Shown here: positions 27,083 to 35,201 of the stretch, one piece after another
Position numbering within the stretch: the stretch's first letter is position 1
Layout: each line of letters begins with the position of its first letter
From: Natrinema zhouii
GTDB taxonomy: Archaea; Halobacteriota; Halobacteria; Halobacteriales; Natrialbaceae
Assembly: GCF_013456555.2 (NCBI RefSeq)
Contig: NZ_CP084883.1
Span: 124,001 to 188,000 of the forward strand
Length of the DNA stretch: 64,000 bases
Reading direction: 5' to 3'
The notes under the pieces: model-generated
The model's database searches: none
Seen by the model: only the letters and a program-made list of their open reading frames with translations
Told to the model about the DNA's origin: nothing
Translations under genes and position numbers: made by a program

Positions 27083-27612
27083 GCGAGTCGTTTTCGCCGC
27101 CGGTTGTTCTTGATGCAACAGTGTTGAGCAACTTCGCGAGCACTGAGTCGGTAACATGGCTTACGTCGGTACTCGAGAATCTAACGACTGTTCCTGCCGT
27201 TGAACGGGAACTCCAACGCGGTACCGAGAACGGGTATCCGTATCTTGAGAACGCACTCAAGGCTATCGAGACTGGACACATTCCTCTCGAGGAGAGTGCA
27301 CCAGAGCAACTCGAGCAAGCGTATCCAACGATTCGAGACCAACTCGACCTTGGTGAGGCAGAAGCATTCGTTGTTGCCGATAGAACTGGTGGTACACTCG
27401 TGACCGATGACGGTGCAGCCCGAGACCTTGCTTCTACATACGAGATCGATCTTACGGGTTCTATTGGGATACTCGTTCGTGGTGTTGTTCGAGAGAAACT
27501 CACTGTCGAAACAGCTGACAGTTGGCTCACAACCTGGATTGATGAATGCAGTTACTATGCACCAGTTGAGAGTGTCAGTGATGTCCTTCCTGACGAGTAT
27601 ACTCCAGAATAG
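27079..27612 (+). CDS. PIN/DUF3368-type toxin
   Basis: 177-aa predicted PIN-like ribonuclease. VVLDATVLSNFA gives the first catalytic Asp (D12). GEAEAFVVAD gives E93/E95 and D101, and VTDDGAARDLA gives D110/D111, so the acidic cluster looks complete. With the upstream UPF0175 gene it forms a type II toxin-antitoxin pair, which may stabilise this accessory region. Unlike the pair at 16 kb, both genes are intact. Confidence 0.85.
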   Translation: MSESFSPPVVLDATVLSNFASTESVTWLTSVLENLTTVPAVERELQRGTENGYPYLENALKAIETGHIPLEESAPEQLEQAYPTIRDQLDLGEAEAFVVADRTGGTLVTDDGAARDLASTYEIDLTGSIGILVRGVVREKLTVETADSWLTTWIDECSYYAPVESVSDVLPDEYTPE

Positions 27613-27662
27613 TTTCTGTACGGGGACCAGTATCGACTTGCGCTGGGTGACAGCAACGGTAG

Positions 27663-27845
27663 CGGGTCTGCGTAACGCACGACGTCAAACCAGTCGAAAC
27701 AGAAGAGCGATTCGTCGGTGTCGTCCAGTGTGAGTACTGTGAGATCCCACCGGCAAGCGACGCGCCGAAGTTTCGCTACGAAGTCTTGCCGGATTCGCCC
27801 GATCTGACTCCAAGATTCACAGACGGGTGGTTGGACCCGGACTGA
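27663..27845 (+). pseudogene. Fragment of a CxxC protein
   Basis: An open frame after a stop at 27660, with no usable start. It encodes about 60 residues with QCEYCE and a DLTPRFTDGWLDPD ending. It looks like the tail of a small zinc-type protein that has lost its 5' end. Its end overlaps the next HTH gene. Confidence 0.4.
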
Positions 27846-28051
27846 CGGAACTCCAGCGAGCGTATCTAACCGAATTGGCGGTTGGCGAGGACGAAGAACT
27901 GCCGTCCCGCAAAGAGATAGAAGGGCGGATCGGCGTCGAAGAGATGCAGTTCCAAACCTCACTCGCTCTCGAAGATAGGAGGCTTCTCGTAAAACACTCC
28001 ACCAGTAATTACGAGATCACGCAGGCAGGGGCGACGAGTACTGAACCGTGA
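27827..28051 (+). CDS. Small winged-helix-like protein
   Basis: 74 aa from a GTG. LTELQRAYLTELAVGEDEE, then PSRKEIEGRIGVEEMQF and LLVKHSTSNYEIT, fits a small winged helix. The start is uncertain because it overlaps the preceding fragment. Probably an accessory regulator. Confidence 0.5.
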   Translation: MVGPGLTELQRAYLTELAVGEDEELPSRKEIEGRIGVEEMQFQTSLALEDRRLLVKHSTSNYEITQAGATSTEP

Positions 28052-28264
28052 CCAGTAGCTGATAGCCGACACTACAAGTCGTGGATATACGTTGGACGGT
28101 TAGCTGCCGGATGCCCGCTTGGGCATCTGCAGGCCTCTAGGGACGATAGTCGACGGTGATACCAGCTGTTGACGGGTTCGAGTCTGCCAGGCCGTTCCTG
28201 GAATGCGGATCCAGGTGGCTATCTCACCGGCATCAAGATACTCTTTCACTCCATTACAGCCCTA

Positions 28265-28594
28265 ATGCCAGAGGTCGCCACGCGAGTTGGACACCCCATC
28301 GCGGACGCTTCACTCCATCTCTGCTCTGACTGCGCCGACGAATGGGAACGTATCGCGACTGACGTGGTTCGCGAACCTACAGTTTGCTGTGCATGCGACC
28401 GTCTGGAGGATGGCCACGTGTGGAAGTGTGCCGAGGTCGTCCCCGCAACTGTGGCTCGGGCACTTCGGCACCCTGATGTGGATGATGAGATGGTACCCGT
28501 CTGCCTAGACTGCTACGAGTGGATTCGAAGTCTCCCATCTACGAGTGTTGAAACATCGGTCGCGGATGCTCCGACGTGGGAACAGGTAGTGTGA
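28265..28594 (+). CDS. Hypothetical three-CxxC protein
   Basis: 109 aa from MPEVATRVG. CSDC, CCAC and CLDC pairs are spread evenly, suggesting one or two zinc sites. Acidic and isolated. Function unknown; typical of haloarchaeal mobile DNA. Confidence 0.55.
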   Translation: MPEVATRVGHPIADASLHLCSDCADEWERIATDVVREPTVCCACDRLEDGHVWKCAEVVPATVARALRHPDVDDEMVPVCLDCYEWIRSLPSTSVETSVADAPTWEQVV

Positions 28595-28641
28595 TAGCTT
28601 TGTCAGCGACCTATGTGAGTACTTATTATATTCTGTTCTAG

Positions 28642-30081
28642 ATGATAGTCATGGACACTAATCTAAACTCACGTCGTCACTTTATTTGTGCTGGTGCAAT
28701 CGGTCTCAGCACCAGTCTCGCTGGCTGTGTCTTTAACCAATCTGAGGACCCCGCTAAATATGACCCTGACTACGACAGAGAAAACCCCGACTACGAACCC
28801 GACGGGCCGACCAACGAATACCCCGGAGAACCGCCCGTCCTCTTCAATACCTCTAAGCGAGGGAAGTTCGACCACCAAGACCTCTTCCTCTTTCTCCCAG
28901 ACAAAGACCTCCCTCTCGATGCACCAGACATCGGCGGTATAATCGAACACGAAGACAATTCAATAGTCCGTATCGAAATCCTCGATGCAGACACCGCAAA
29001 GGCAACCTTCACCAACACGGACGTGCGCCGAGACACCAAACTCTACCTCCGCATCCGCGACGCAGACAACAACTGGGAAAAAGTCGAAGCCATCCTGTTC
29101 TCCACCCCCGAAAACGCCTACGACACCCACGAAGTCAAATTCGACATCTCCGAGGTTAACCTCCCAACGAGTACAGGCGGCATCTGCATCCTGACAGGAA
29201 ACGACACCCACGCGAGTGATGCCTCGGAAATGAGTTACAAAATACACCAGTTCGTTGGAATCCCATACAACAACGGCATCAAGTGGATGAACAGCGAGAA
29301 CTTCAACTACACTCGGTGGCGAACCGAAACTGGCATCGCTCGGAAAGAAGCCCCGAAAGGAGTGAACGGAAGCAAAGTCGAAGAACCTGCCGGACTTGTT
29401 GACGACATCGACACAGACGATGAACGCATCGTCTTCCTTGCCAGCCGCACCAATACTACGGAAGAAGTCATCGGCGTCTCTGCCCACATCGACCACAAGC
29501 CCGCCCGTGACTACAAGAACGGAAGTGAACGGCACCAGTACCGCTACGGAATCAAGTACGAAGCTCACTACGCGACTGACATCAGCCACTTCCAAGAACT
29601 CGCTGAGAAAACCGCCAGCGTCATCGACGCCCTCGGCATCACCGATAAGCGCCGCCGCCTCGAAGCCCTTGGCGACCTCATCCAGACCATCCCCTACCTC
29701 CGGCAAGGCAACGACCCTTCCCCTACCGTTGTCGCCTACGACATGGCAGGAGACTGCTCCTCAAAGAGCATCCTGATGTCCTGCATCCTTCAGAACGACC
29801 CGTGGAACATGATGCCCGCCTTCCTCGATTCCGAAATCCAAGGAGTCGGTCACTGGACAATTGGCATCAACGTAGACGACCTCGGTAACGCAGACACGTC
29901 CAACATGTTCACCATCGAATCCGACGAATCTGACCTTGATGCAGAGTACGCCTTCTTCGATATGACCATCGACTCCTATATCGGACGGAAAACCCCGGGC
30001 ATCGAACAAGAAGAATTCTTCGACCTCGGAGACTTCACGTACTACCCCGGTCGCCGCGCTAACGACCCGCCGAACTACTGA
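28642..30081 (+). CDS. Tat-exported lipoprotein with transglutaminase-like core
   Basis: 479 aa. Twin arginine at 11-12 (SRRHFICAGAIG) and a lipobox Cys at 29 (SLAGC) mark a Tat lipoprotein anchored outside the membrane. The C-terminal third has GDCSSKSILMSCIL (C372), GHWTIGIN (H404) and FFDMT (D440), a Cys-His-Asp order like the transglutaminase/papain-like superfamily. The N-terminal part is beta-rich and may bind a partner or surface. Third positions favour C strongly, unlike its neighbours, which suggests separate origin. Enzymatic role is inference. Confidence 0.7.
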   Translation: MIVMDTNLNSRRHFICAGAIGLSTSLAGCVFNQSEDPAKYDPDYDRENPDYEPDGPTNEYPGEPPVLFNTSKRGKFDHQDLFLFLPDKDLPLDAPDIGGIIEHEDNSIVRIEILDADTAKATFTNTDVRRDTKLYLRIRDADNNWEKVEAILFSTPENAYDTHEVKFDISEVNLPTSTGGICILTGNDTHASDASEMSYKIHQFVGIPYNNGIKWMNSENFNYTRWRTETGIARKEAPKGVNGSKVEEPAGLVDDIDTDDERIVFLASRTNTTEEVIGVSAHIDHKPARDYKNGSERHQYRYGIKYEAHYATDISHFQELAEKTASVIDALGITDKRRRLEALGDLIQTIPYLRQGNDPSPTVVAYDMAGDCSSKSILMSCILQNDPWNMMPAFLDSEIQGVGHWTIGINVDDLGNADTSNMFTIESDESDLDAEYAFFDMTIDSYIGRKTPGIEQEEFFDLGDFTYYPGRRANDPPNY

Positions 30082-30274
30082 GGCCGCTCCCCCGCCGGCC
30101 AGAGACCGGCGTTAGAGCCCCCAACCCTCAAGTGGTGTGTCAATTGGGGGGAAGCTGCCTGAAATTTGGCACCGATACCACGGGCCCTTCTACTGAGTTC
30201 TGGAATCAACTAGTGGTGTTTATCGCCCCAGTAGCGGTGAAGGGGCTGATCAGTTGTCCTCTTCGGAGTTATCG

Positions 30275-31204
30275 ATGGCAACGAGAGACATCTACACGAC
30301 TATGTTTGGCAAAGGCGTTCAGACGACTACAACTAACTGTCCAGACTGTGGCAGCAGCGTTCGAACGACTGACTGCGAGACGATTTGTGAGGACTGTGGA
30401 CTGATCCTTGAAGACAACCAACTAGACCGAGGACCAGACTGGGGTCGACATGACGGGCAGGGATCCAAGAGACGGACCGGCGCCCCGCTGACACCGACAC
30501 GCCACGATCGAGGCCTCTCTACCGAAATCGGGTACAAGCAAGACGGACATGGAAACACTCTCTCGAGCACGAAGCGCCGACAATTGAACCGGCTGCGTCG
30601 CGAACAGTCCCGTGCCCGGTGGCAGTCAAAAGCTGAACGGAACCTCGCCTATGGACTCGGTGAAATCCGTCGAATCGTCGCTAGTCTCGGCCTCGCACAG
30701 AGTATCCGGGATCAGGCGTGTTCGCTGTTCCGAACTGCACAGTCTGAACAGCTCTGTCGCGGACGATCGCTCGAGGCGGTAGCTGCAGCTAGTGTCTACG
30801 CAACAACTCGGTGTAATGGACTCGGACGATCACGGGCAGAAGTCGCAGCCTGTGCACGCTGTGATCAGCAGAGACTCACCAACGCCTACACCGCGATGAA
30901 CGTCGAACTCGAGTTACCGACACAGCCGATTACAGCAACAGATCGGATTCCCAGGCTTGCGACAGAACTCGAGGTTCTGGACCACGTGTGTCGACGAGCA
31001 CTCAAGCTCGCACAGACGGCACGCGAACGCGGAATGACGATCGGCCGCCGGCCGAGTGGCGTCGCAGCGGGCTGTCTCTATCTCGCTGCCCAGCGAGTCG
31101 GATTCTGTCTCTCTCAGCAGCAGATCGCCGATGTGGCAGGAACATCACCGAACACGCTCCGCAGTCGGCGAGACGAGTTACTCGAGATTGAAGCCGAAAC
31201 CTGA
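30275..31204 (+). CDS. tfb: Transcription initiation factor TFB
   Basis: 309 aa from MATRDIYTTMF; a TTG at 30254 is an alternative. The N-terminal zinc ribbon uses C22, C25, C38, C41, followed by a B-reader-like stretch (GRHDGQGSKRRTGAPLT). Two cyclin-like repeats follow (about 110-200 and 205-300), the second ending in the HTH AGTSPNTLRSRRDELL. Haloarchaea carry several TFBs that select promoters with TBP variants; this copy, unusually Cys- and Arg-rich, lies in accessory DNA and may serve the element's own genes. Confidence 0.92.
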   Translation: MATRDIYTTMFGKGVQTTTTNCPDCGSSVRTTDCETICEDCGLILEDNQLDRGPDWGRHDGQGSKRRTGAPLTPTRHDRGLSTEIGYKQDGHGNTLSSTKRRQLNRLRREQSRARWQSKAERNLAYGLGEIRRIVASLGLAQSIRDQACSLFRTAQSEQLCRGRSLEAVAAASVYATTRCNGLGRSRAEVAACARCDQQRLTNAYTAMNVELELPTQPITATDRIPRLATELEVLDHVCRRALKLAQTARERGMTIGRRPSGVAAGCLYLAAQRVGFCLSQQQIADVAGTSPNTLRSRRDELLEIEAET

Positions 31205-31322
31205 TCGTCGCAACCCAGATGAGACACTTGTAACGGAGCCGCTCGAGCGCTCCCTCGAGTGTGTTTTTCTTCCCCCAAGGGGTGAGGGGCGTTCCAGAAC
31301 GGAGCGTCCGTCGTCAAGAACG

Positions 31323-32261
31323 ATGACTACGAGTGACTGTTCGCAGGTGTCCTTCGATGATTCGGACACCAGACGTGAGGAGATGCACAGCACGATGGAA
31401 ACCTGGGTCGAAGACCTCGTCGACGAGGTTGATGACGCAGTCTCGAGTGAGCAGTTCCAAGAGTGGCTCGACGTGCAGAGTCACTTCCATGACTACTCCT
31501 ATCGGAATACACTGCTAATCACTCGTCAGTGTCCGCACGCGACTCACGTCGCCGGCTATCGAACGTGGCAAAACGAATTCGACCGGCATGTGAAAGAGGG
31601 CGAAAGTGCGATCTGGATCTGGGCACCGATCATCGCAAAGCAGTGTCCCAAGTGTGAGAACTCACCGTCGTATCACGATCGAAGTGACTGTGAATATGAC
31701 GGAACATCACCCGAAGATTGGTCGAAAGGACTTGTTGGCTTTCGGCCAGCGCCAGTCTTCGACATTTCTCAGACAGAGGGAGAGCCACTGCCCGAACTCG
31801 AGACCGAGGCGACCGGGGAGGCCGATGAACTAGTGCCAGTGCTTCTCGAGGGAGCTTCAATGCTTGAAGTGGAAGTGGAGGTCGTTTCTCCAGCAGAATG
31901 GACTCACGGAAATGCCAGAGGTGTGTGTCAGTACCGCTCTCCTGCGGAGCGACCACTAATCGAGGTTCGCGATCGAGAGAACAGTGCCGACCTTGCCGTA
32001 ACGACCGTCCACGAGTACGCCCACGCACTCTTGCACGGTGATGTCGACGACGAGACCGAGCGCTCGAAACGCGAACTCGAGGCGGAAGCTGTCGGCTACA
32101 TCGTCGGTCGGTATTTTAGGCTGGACACGAGTGGGTCGGCGTTCTACCTCGCTGCATGGGAGGGCGAAGAGTCGGAGGCCATCCTCGATCGACTCGAGCG
32201 GATCAGTTCGACCGCTGCGGAGATTATCGATGTCGTCGACGAGGTGATCACAGATGAGTGA
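31323..32261 (+). CDS. ArdC-like antirestriction protein with metallopeptidase motif
   Basis: 312 aa from the ATG at 31323. The N-terminal half resembles the ArdC ssDNA-binding domain (FHDYSYRNTLLI, YRTWQNEFDRHVKEGE, AIWIWAPI), interrupted by a zinc-knuckle insert CPKC...CEYD. The C-terminal half has the zincin motif HEYAH at 230-234 and a downstream Glu-rich helix (ELEAEAVGYIV), as in ImmA/IrrE peptidases. ArdC proteins protect incoming plasmids from restriction. Coupled by overlap to the HalOD1 gene. Confidence 0.85.
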   Translation: MTTSDCSQVSFDDSDTRREEMHSTMETWVEDLVDEVDDAVSSEQFQEWLDVQSHFHDYSYRNTLLITRQCPHATHVAGYRTWQNEFDRHVKEGESAIWIWAPIIAKQCPKCENSPSYHDRSDCEYDGTSPEDWSKGLVGFRPAPVFDISQTEGEPLPELETEATGEADELVPVLLEGASMLEVEVEVVSPAEWTHGNARGVCQYRSPAERPLIEVRDRENSADLAVTTVHEYAHALLHGDVDDETERSKRELEAEAVGYIVGRYFRLDTSGSAFYLAAWEGEESEAILDRLERISSTAAEIIDVVDEVITDE

Positions 32262-32466
32262 TCGGCACCTCCTCTTCGGAATCGTCGACGCGCTCGAAAC
32301 GGAGGGACTCGGTCGTGATGAGTACCAACTGCAACGGGTGATCGACGTCGAAGCACTCGAGCAACTCGTGGACTCGGCGAACGATGATCTCGAGGTTAGA
32401 TTCTCGGTCGGAGAGGTTCGTGTCCTCGTCACACGGTCCGATATACAGATTCTCACGAATCCGTAG
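32254..32466 (+). CDS. HalOD1-like domain protein
   Basis: 70 aa. The end (DLEVRFSVGEVRVLVTRSDI) and IDVEALEQLVD match the HalOD1 pattern seen at 24786, although the N-terminal helix is shorter. Overlaps the ArdC-like gene by 8 bp. An IS6-type element begins 3 bp after its stop, in the same position as the segment after the other HalOD1 gene. Confidence 0.6.
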   Translation: MSDRHLLFGIVDALETEGLGRDEYQLQRVIDVEALEQLVDSANDDLEVRFSVGEVRVLVTRSDIQILTNP

Positions 32467-32469
32467 ATT

Positions 32470-33256
32470 GGCTCTGTTGGAATCCTTAACCTTTGATAGT
32501 TTCTACACCACCGATCGCTCAGTATGCTACGTGGCGGAATTTGATGAATGTTGGGAGCGTGAGCGGGGCGCTGTTTCGTTAAGCGTGAAAAGTGAGGCGG
32601 CACGATTTTATGGTGACCATGCCAAAAATCGACCGCCTCAGCGGGTGTAGCGACTGGATCGATTTGAGTTTTGTGGAGCGAGAGCGGACACCGCGTCAGC
32701 TGATGGAGCTCGGTATTCGACTCCATCTTGCTGGCCTCTCGCTTTCGAATACCGTTCGAGAGTTAGAGAAGTTCGGTGTCGAACGCAGTCGCAAGGCAGT
32801 CCACGATTGGGTTCACAAGTGTGATCTACAGCCGACAGATGATGCGAGTCCGAATCACGTTGCGCTCGACGAGACAGTGATTCAACTTGACGAACATCGC
32901 TATTGGCTGTACACTGCTGTCGATCCAGAAACGAACAAAGTCCTCCATATACGGCTGTACTCGACGACTACGACTGCGTTGACAGAACGATTCCTGCACG
33001 AACTCACTGAGAAACATGATCTTGATGATGCCGTGTTTCTCGTCGATGGAGCAAAACATCTCCAGACCGCACTCCGTCGAGCTGGGCTCCGATTTCGATA
33101 CGAAAAACATGGAAATCGAAACGCTGCTGAACGTGTCTTCCGCGAGATAAAACGACGCACCTCTTCGTTCTCAAACTGTTTTAGCCACGCACGACCATCA
33201 ACAGCCGAATCCTGGCTCCAAGCCTTCGCCGTCTGCCACAATGCTACAAACTAAAC
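32470..33256 (+). mobile_element. IS6-family element, right end lost
   Basis: The left terminal repeat ggctctgttggaatcc starts at 32470. The transposase is intact, but the expected right inverted repeat is missing: the sequence passes directly into a second, different transposase gene right after the stop. The element is therefore truncated at its right end and probably immobile by itself, though its transposase might act on other copies. Confidence 0.75.
32619..33254 (+). CDS. IS6-family transposase
   Basis: 211 aa from MPKIDRLSG. The DDE pattern is readable: NHVALDETVIQLD (first D), DDAVFLVDGAKHL (second D), GNRNAAERVFREIKRRT (E). The C-terminal end (AFAVCHNATN) matches full-length haloarchaeal IS6 transposases, so the protein is complete. 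It may supply transposase to the segment at 25.1 kb, whose ends match. Confidence 0.88.
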   Translation: MPKIDRLSGCSDWIDLSFVERERTPRQLMELGIRLHLAGLSLSNTVRELEKFGVERSRKAVHDWVHKCDLQPTDDASPNHVALDETVIQLDEHRYWLYTAVDPETNKVLHIRLYSTTTTALTERFLHELTEKHDLDDAVFLVDGAKHLQTALRRAGLRFRYEKHGNRNAAERVFREIKRRTSSFSNCFSHARPSTAESWLQAFAVCHNATN

Positions 33257-33260
33257 ACGA

Positions 33261-33965
33261 CCGTGAGCGGACGGCGAACGCCCTGACGGGCGTCGCCGTC
33301 CGGCTCCACGCGACCGGTTGTTCGCTTCGAGAGACATAAGCAATTCTTCGCCTGATTGGCGTAGAACGCACTCATCAAGCAATCTGGCACTGGGTACATC
33401 GGCTAGCTGATAGTGTCTCAGACCCGTCGACGTCCACGAGAGCAAAGCTCTCGTGCGGCCCATCAGAACGCGAAGCGTTCTGAGGACGGTGAAGCCGTCA
33501 CAGGTCGCCATTGATGAGACTGCTGTCAAGATTAACGGCGACTGGTCTTGGTCGTACGCCGCAATAGGCTTAGACTCGCGGCTCATTCTCGATGTCGCAG
33601 TCTTCGGACAACGAGGCACCGATCCAGCCGCTACGTTTCTCCATCGATTGACCGTGAAACACGATCTCTCCGACACCATGTTTCTCGTTGATGGCTATGG
33701 TTATCTGACTGCCCTCTCTCGATTAGGATTGAGCGGTCAGCTCGACTATGTTGAGCGAAACCTGCTCGAAAAATGGTTTCATACCCTGAAGATGCGTGTT
33801 GACCGCTTTCACAATTCGTGGGTGGGCAGTTGGGCGAGCGTGAGAAACTGGCTTGAACAGTTCGTACTCTATTATAACACATAGCGACTGCACCAGTCAC
33901 TCAACGGACAGACGCCAGCGGAGGTGCTAAACAGACAGTGCCCTGCAGTATATTTAGTCATCTAA
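33261..33965 (+). pseudogene. Second IS6-type transposase, disrupted
   Basis: Recognisable order: RERTANALTGVAVRLHATGC, HQAIWHWVHRLADS, VAIDETAVKI, DTMFLVDG, LLEKWFHTLKMRVDRF, SLNGQTPAEVL. The N-terminus is missing. A TAA interrupts after LRET (about 33340), a double-hairpin insertion near 33435-33482 shifts the frame before the first catalytic Asp, and a TAG lies at 33882-33884. It is inactive. The fragment at 20561 belongs to the same family and lacks the insertion. Confidence 0.8.
33435..33482. repeat. Double-hairpin insertion in a transposase
   Basis: Two perfect stem-loops, 9-bp stems with loop aaa (33435-33455) and 8-bp stems with loop gaa (33464-33482), separated by 8 bp. Compared with the related fragment at 20561, about 55-60 bp including these hairpins are extra. 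This looks like a small REP/MITE-like palindromic unit that moved into the transposase. Confidence 0.65.
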
Positions 33966-33990
33966 ATCATGAATATGTTTCATAATATAG

Positions 33991-34362
33991 CTACATTTCA
34001 AATAGATCTGATTCTAAGTTCTGTATTGATAATCTATCTGACCCGAACACCTCATCTGCCTTAATGTGGTTCAAACTAATTTCTCCACTGATGGTAATAT
34101 TTTCCACCAAAGTCTCATCATCCACTTCAAGGTAGCCTGATACAATTACCTTTTCAGCCTTTAATACGCCTGAAATCCGAAGTGATCCTGAAACAGTTAC
34201 GATTGGCGAAATGACGTCTCCCTCTACTACTGCACTTCCCGAAATATCCAGAGAGGTAACTCGGATGTTTTGATCCACAGTTAGTGCTCCGACGACACTA
34301 AGATTTTCACAATTGATTTTGTCCATGTTTCTGCTTCCAGTTATTTGCATATCATCATCCAT
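33991..34362 (-). CDS. Bactofilin-like polymer-forming protein
   Basis: 123 aa from MDDDMQITGSRN. A run of short beta repeats with the rhythm V-x-G-x-L-x-V (LSVVGALTVDQNIRV, LDISGSAVVEGDVIS, VTVSGSLRISGVLKA, VIVSGYLEV) indicates a right-handed beta-helix like bactofilin/DUF583. These proteins polymerise without nucleotide. The AT-rich, non-acidic composition is unusual for the organism. Divergent from the gene at 34496; 133 bp between the two starts. Confidence 0.65.
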   Translation of the reverse strand: MDDDMQITGSRNMDKINCENLSVVGALTVDQNIRVTSLDISGSAVVEGDVISPIVTVSGSLRISGVLKAEKVIVSGYLEVDDETLVENITISGEISLNHIKADEVFGSDRLSIQNLESDLFEM

Positions 34363-34495
34363 ACTTCTAGTAGTGTGCCAAACCCTAAGAAGATTAATGT
34401 TAGTACTGTGCATTCCAAACCGAAATAATAGAATGGACGCTCTCTCTACACCATACTTTAATATACTACTGTGTTTTCGTTGTATATGGGCTACC

Positions 34496-35074
34496 ATGTC
34501 AAAGGGAAAGTCAGAACCGGAAAGCTCCTTATGGCTTCGACCAAAGATAGAAGAACCTGCTACTGTCCTCCTCATCGGTGCTGGAAACAATGAGTATACC
34601 AGGAATGTTTGTCAGAAGCTGTTAACTACAGTATCATACCGACAAGAAAGTATATTGGCCATCGGATACGGAGAAAGAAAAAGGACATGGTTAGACAATC
34701 TTGAGTACGAACCAGCAAATTTAACAATAAAATGGTTGTCTTCTGACCAAGTGGATTATGATGAAATAGGTGGATTACAGGAACTGGAAAATGGTTTTCA
34801 GCCATTATCAATTGATCACCACCGCATCGTATATTTCGATAATGCATCAAGTATGTTTAAGGACAGCGATGATTTCGTAACTTCCTATAAAAAGTTCCAA
34901 CATACTATCAGTCGCCTCTCAACTATGGCTACTATTTTGTTTTCACGCATTGATCCTACAATACATACTTCCTATGAGATAGAAACTATATCTAAGCAAT
35001 TTGATTATGTAGCTACTTTAGACGAGAATACCGGGAATTGGGAGATAAAAGAATCGATTCTAGCTGATAACTAA
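34496..35074 (+). CDS. Hypothetical protein, perhaps RecA/DUF7504-like
   Basis: 192 aa from MSKGKSEPE; a start at 34433 is possible. VLLIGAGNNEYTRNVCQKLL near the N-terminus sits where a P-loop would be but lacks GK[ST]. A mid segment RIVYFDNASSMF resembles a Walker B strand, and the end (FDYVATLDEN) is beta. This resembles the haloarchaeal nucleotide-binding-like DUF7504 proteins that accompany signalling genes, with a degenerate P-loop. Low GC, as in the paired bactofilin-like gene. Confidence 0.5.
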   Translation: MSKGKSEPESSLWLRPKIEEPATVLLIGAGNNEYTRNVCQKLLTTVSYRQESILAIGYGERKRTWLDNLEYEPANLTIKWLSSDQVDYDEIGGLQELENGFQPLSIDHHRIVYFDNASSMFKDSDDFVTSYKKFQHTISRLSTMATILFSRIDPTIHTSYEIETISKQFDYVATLDENTGNWEIKESILADN

Positions 35075-35201
35075 GACTTCAACCCAATAATGAGTTAATA
35101 TATGAAGGGTATAGAAGTTTCCCTCCGAATTTATTCTGTTTGATTTTTTAACCAGATCCTCTATCAGTACTATCTTATATACGATTATCATTGGTACGGA
35201 T

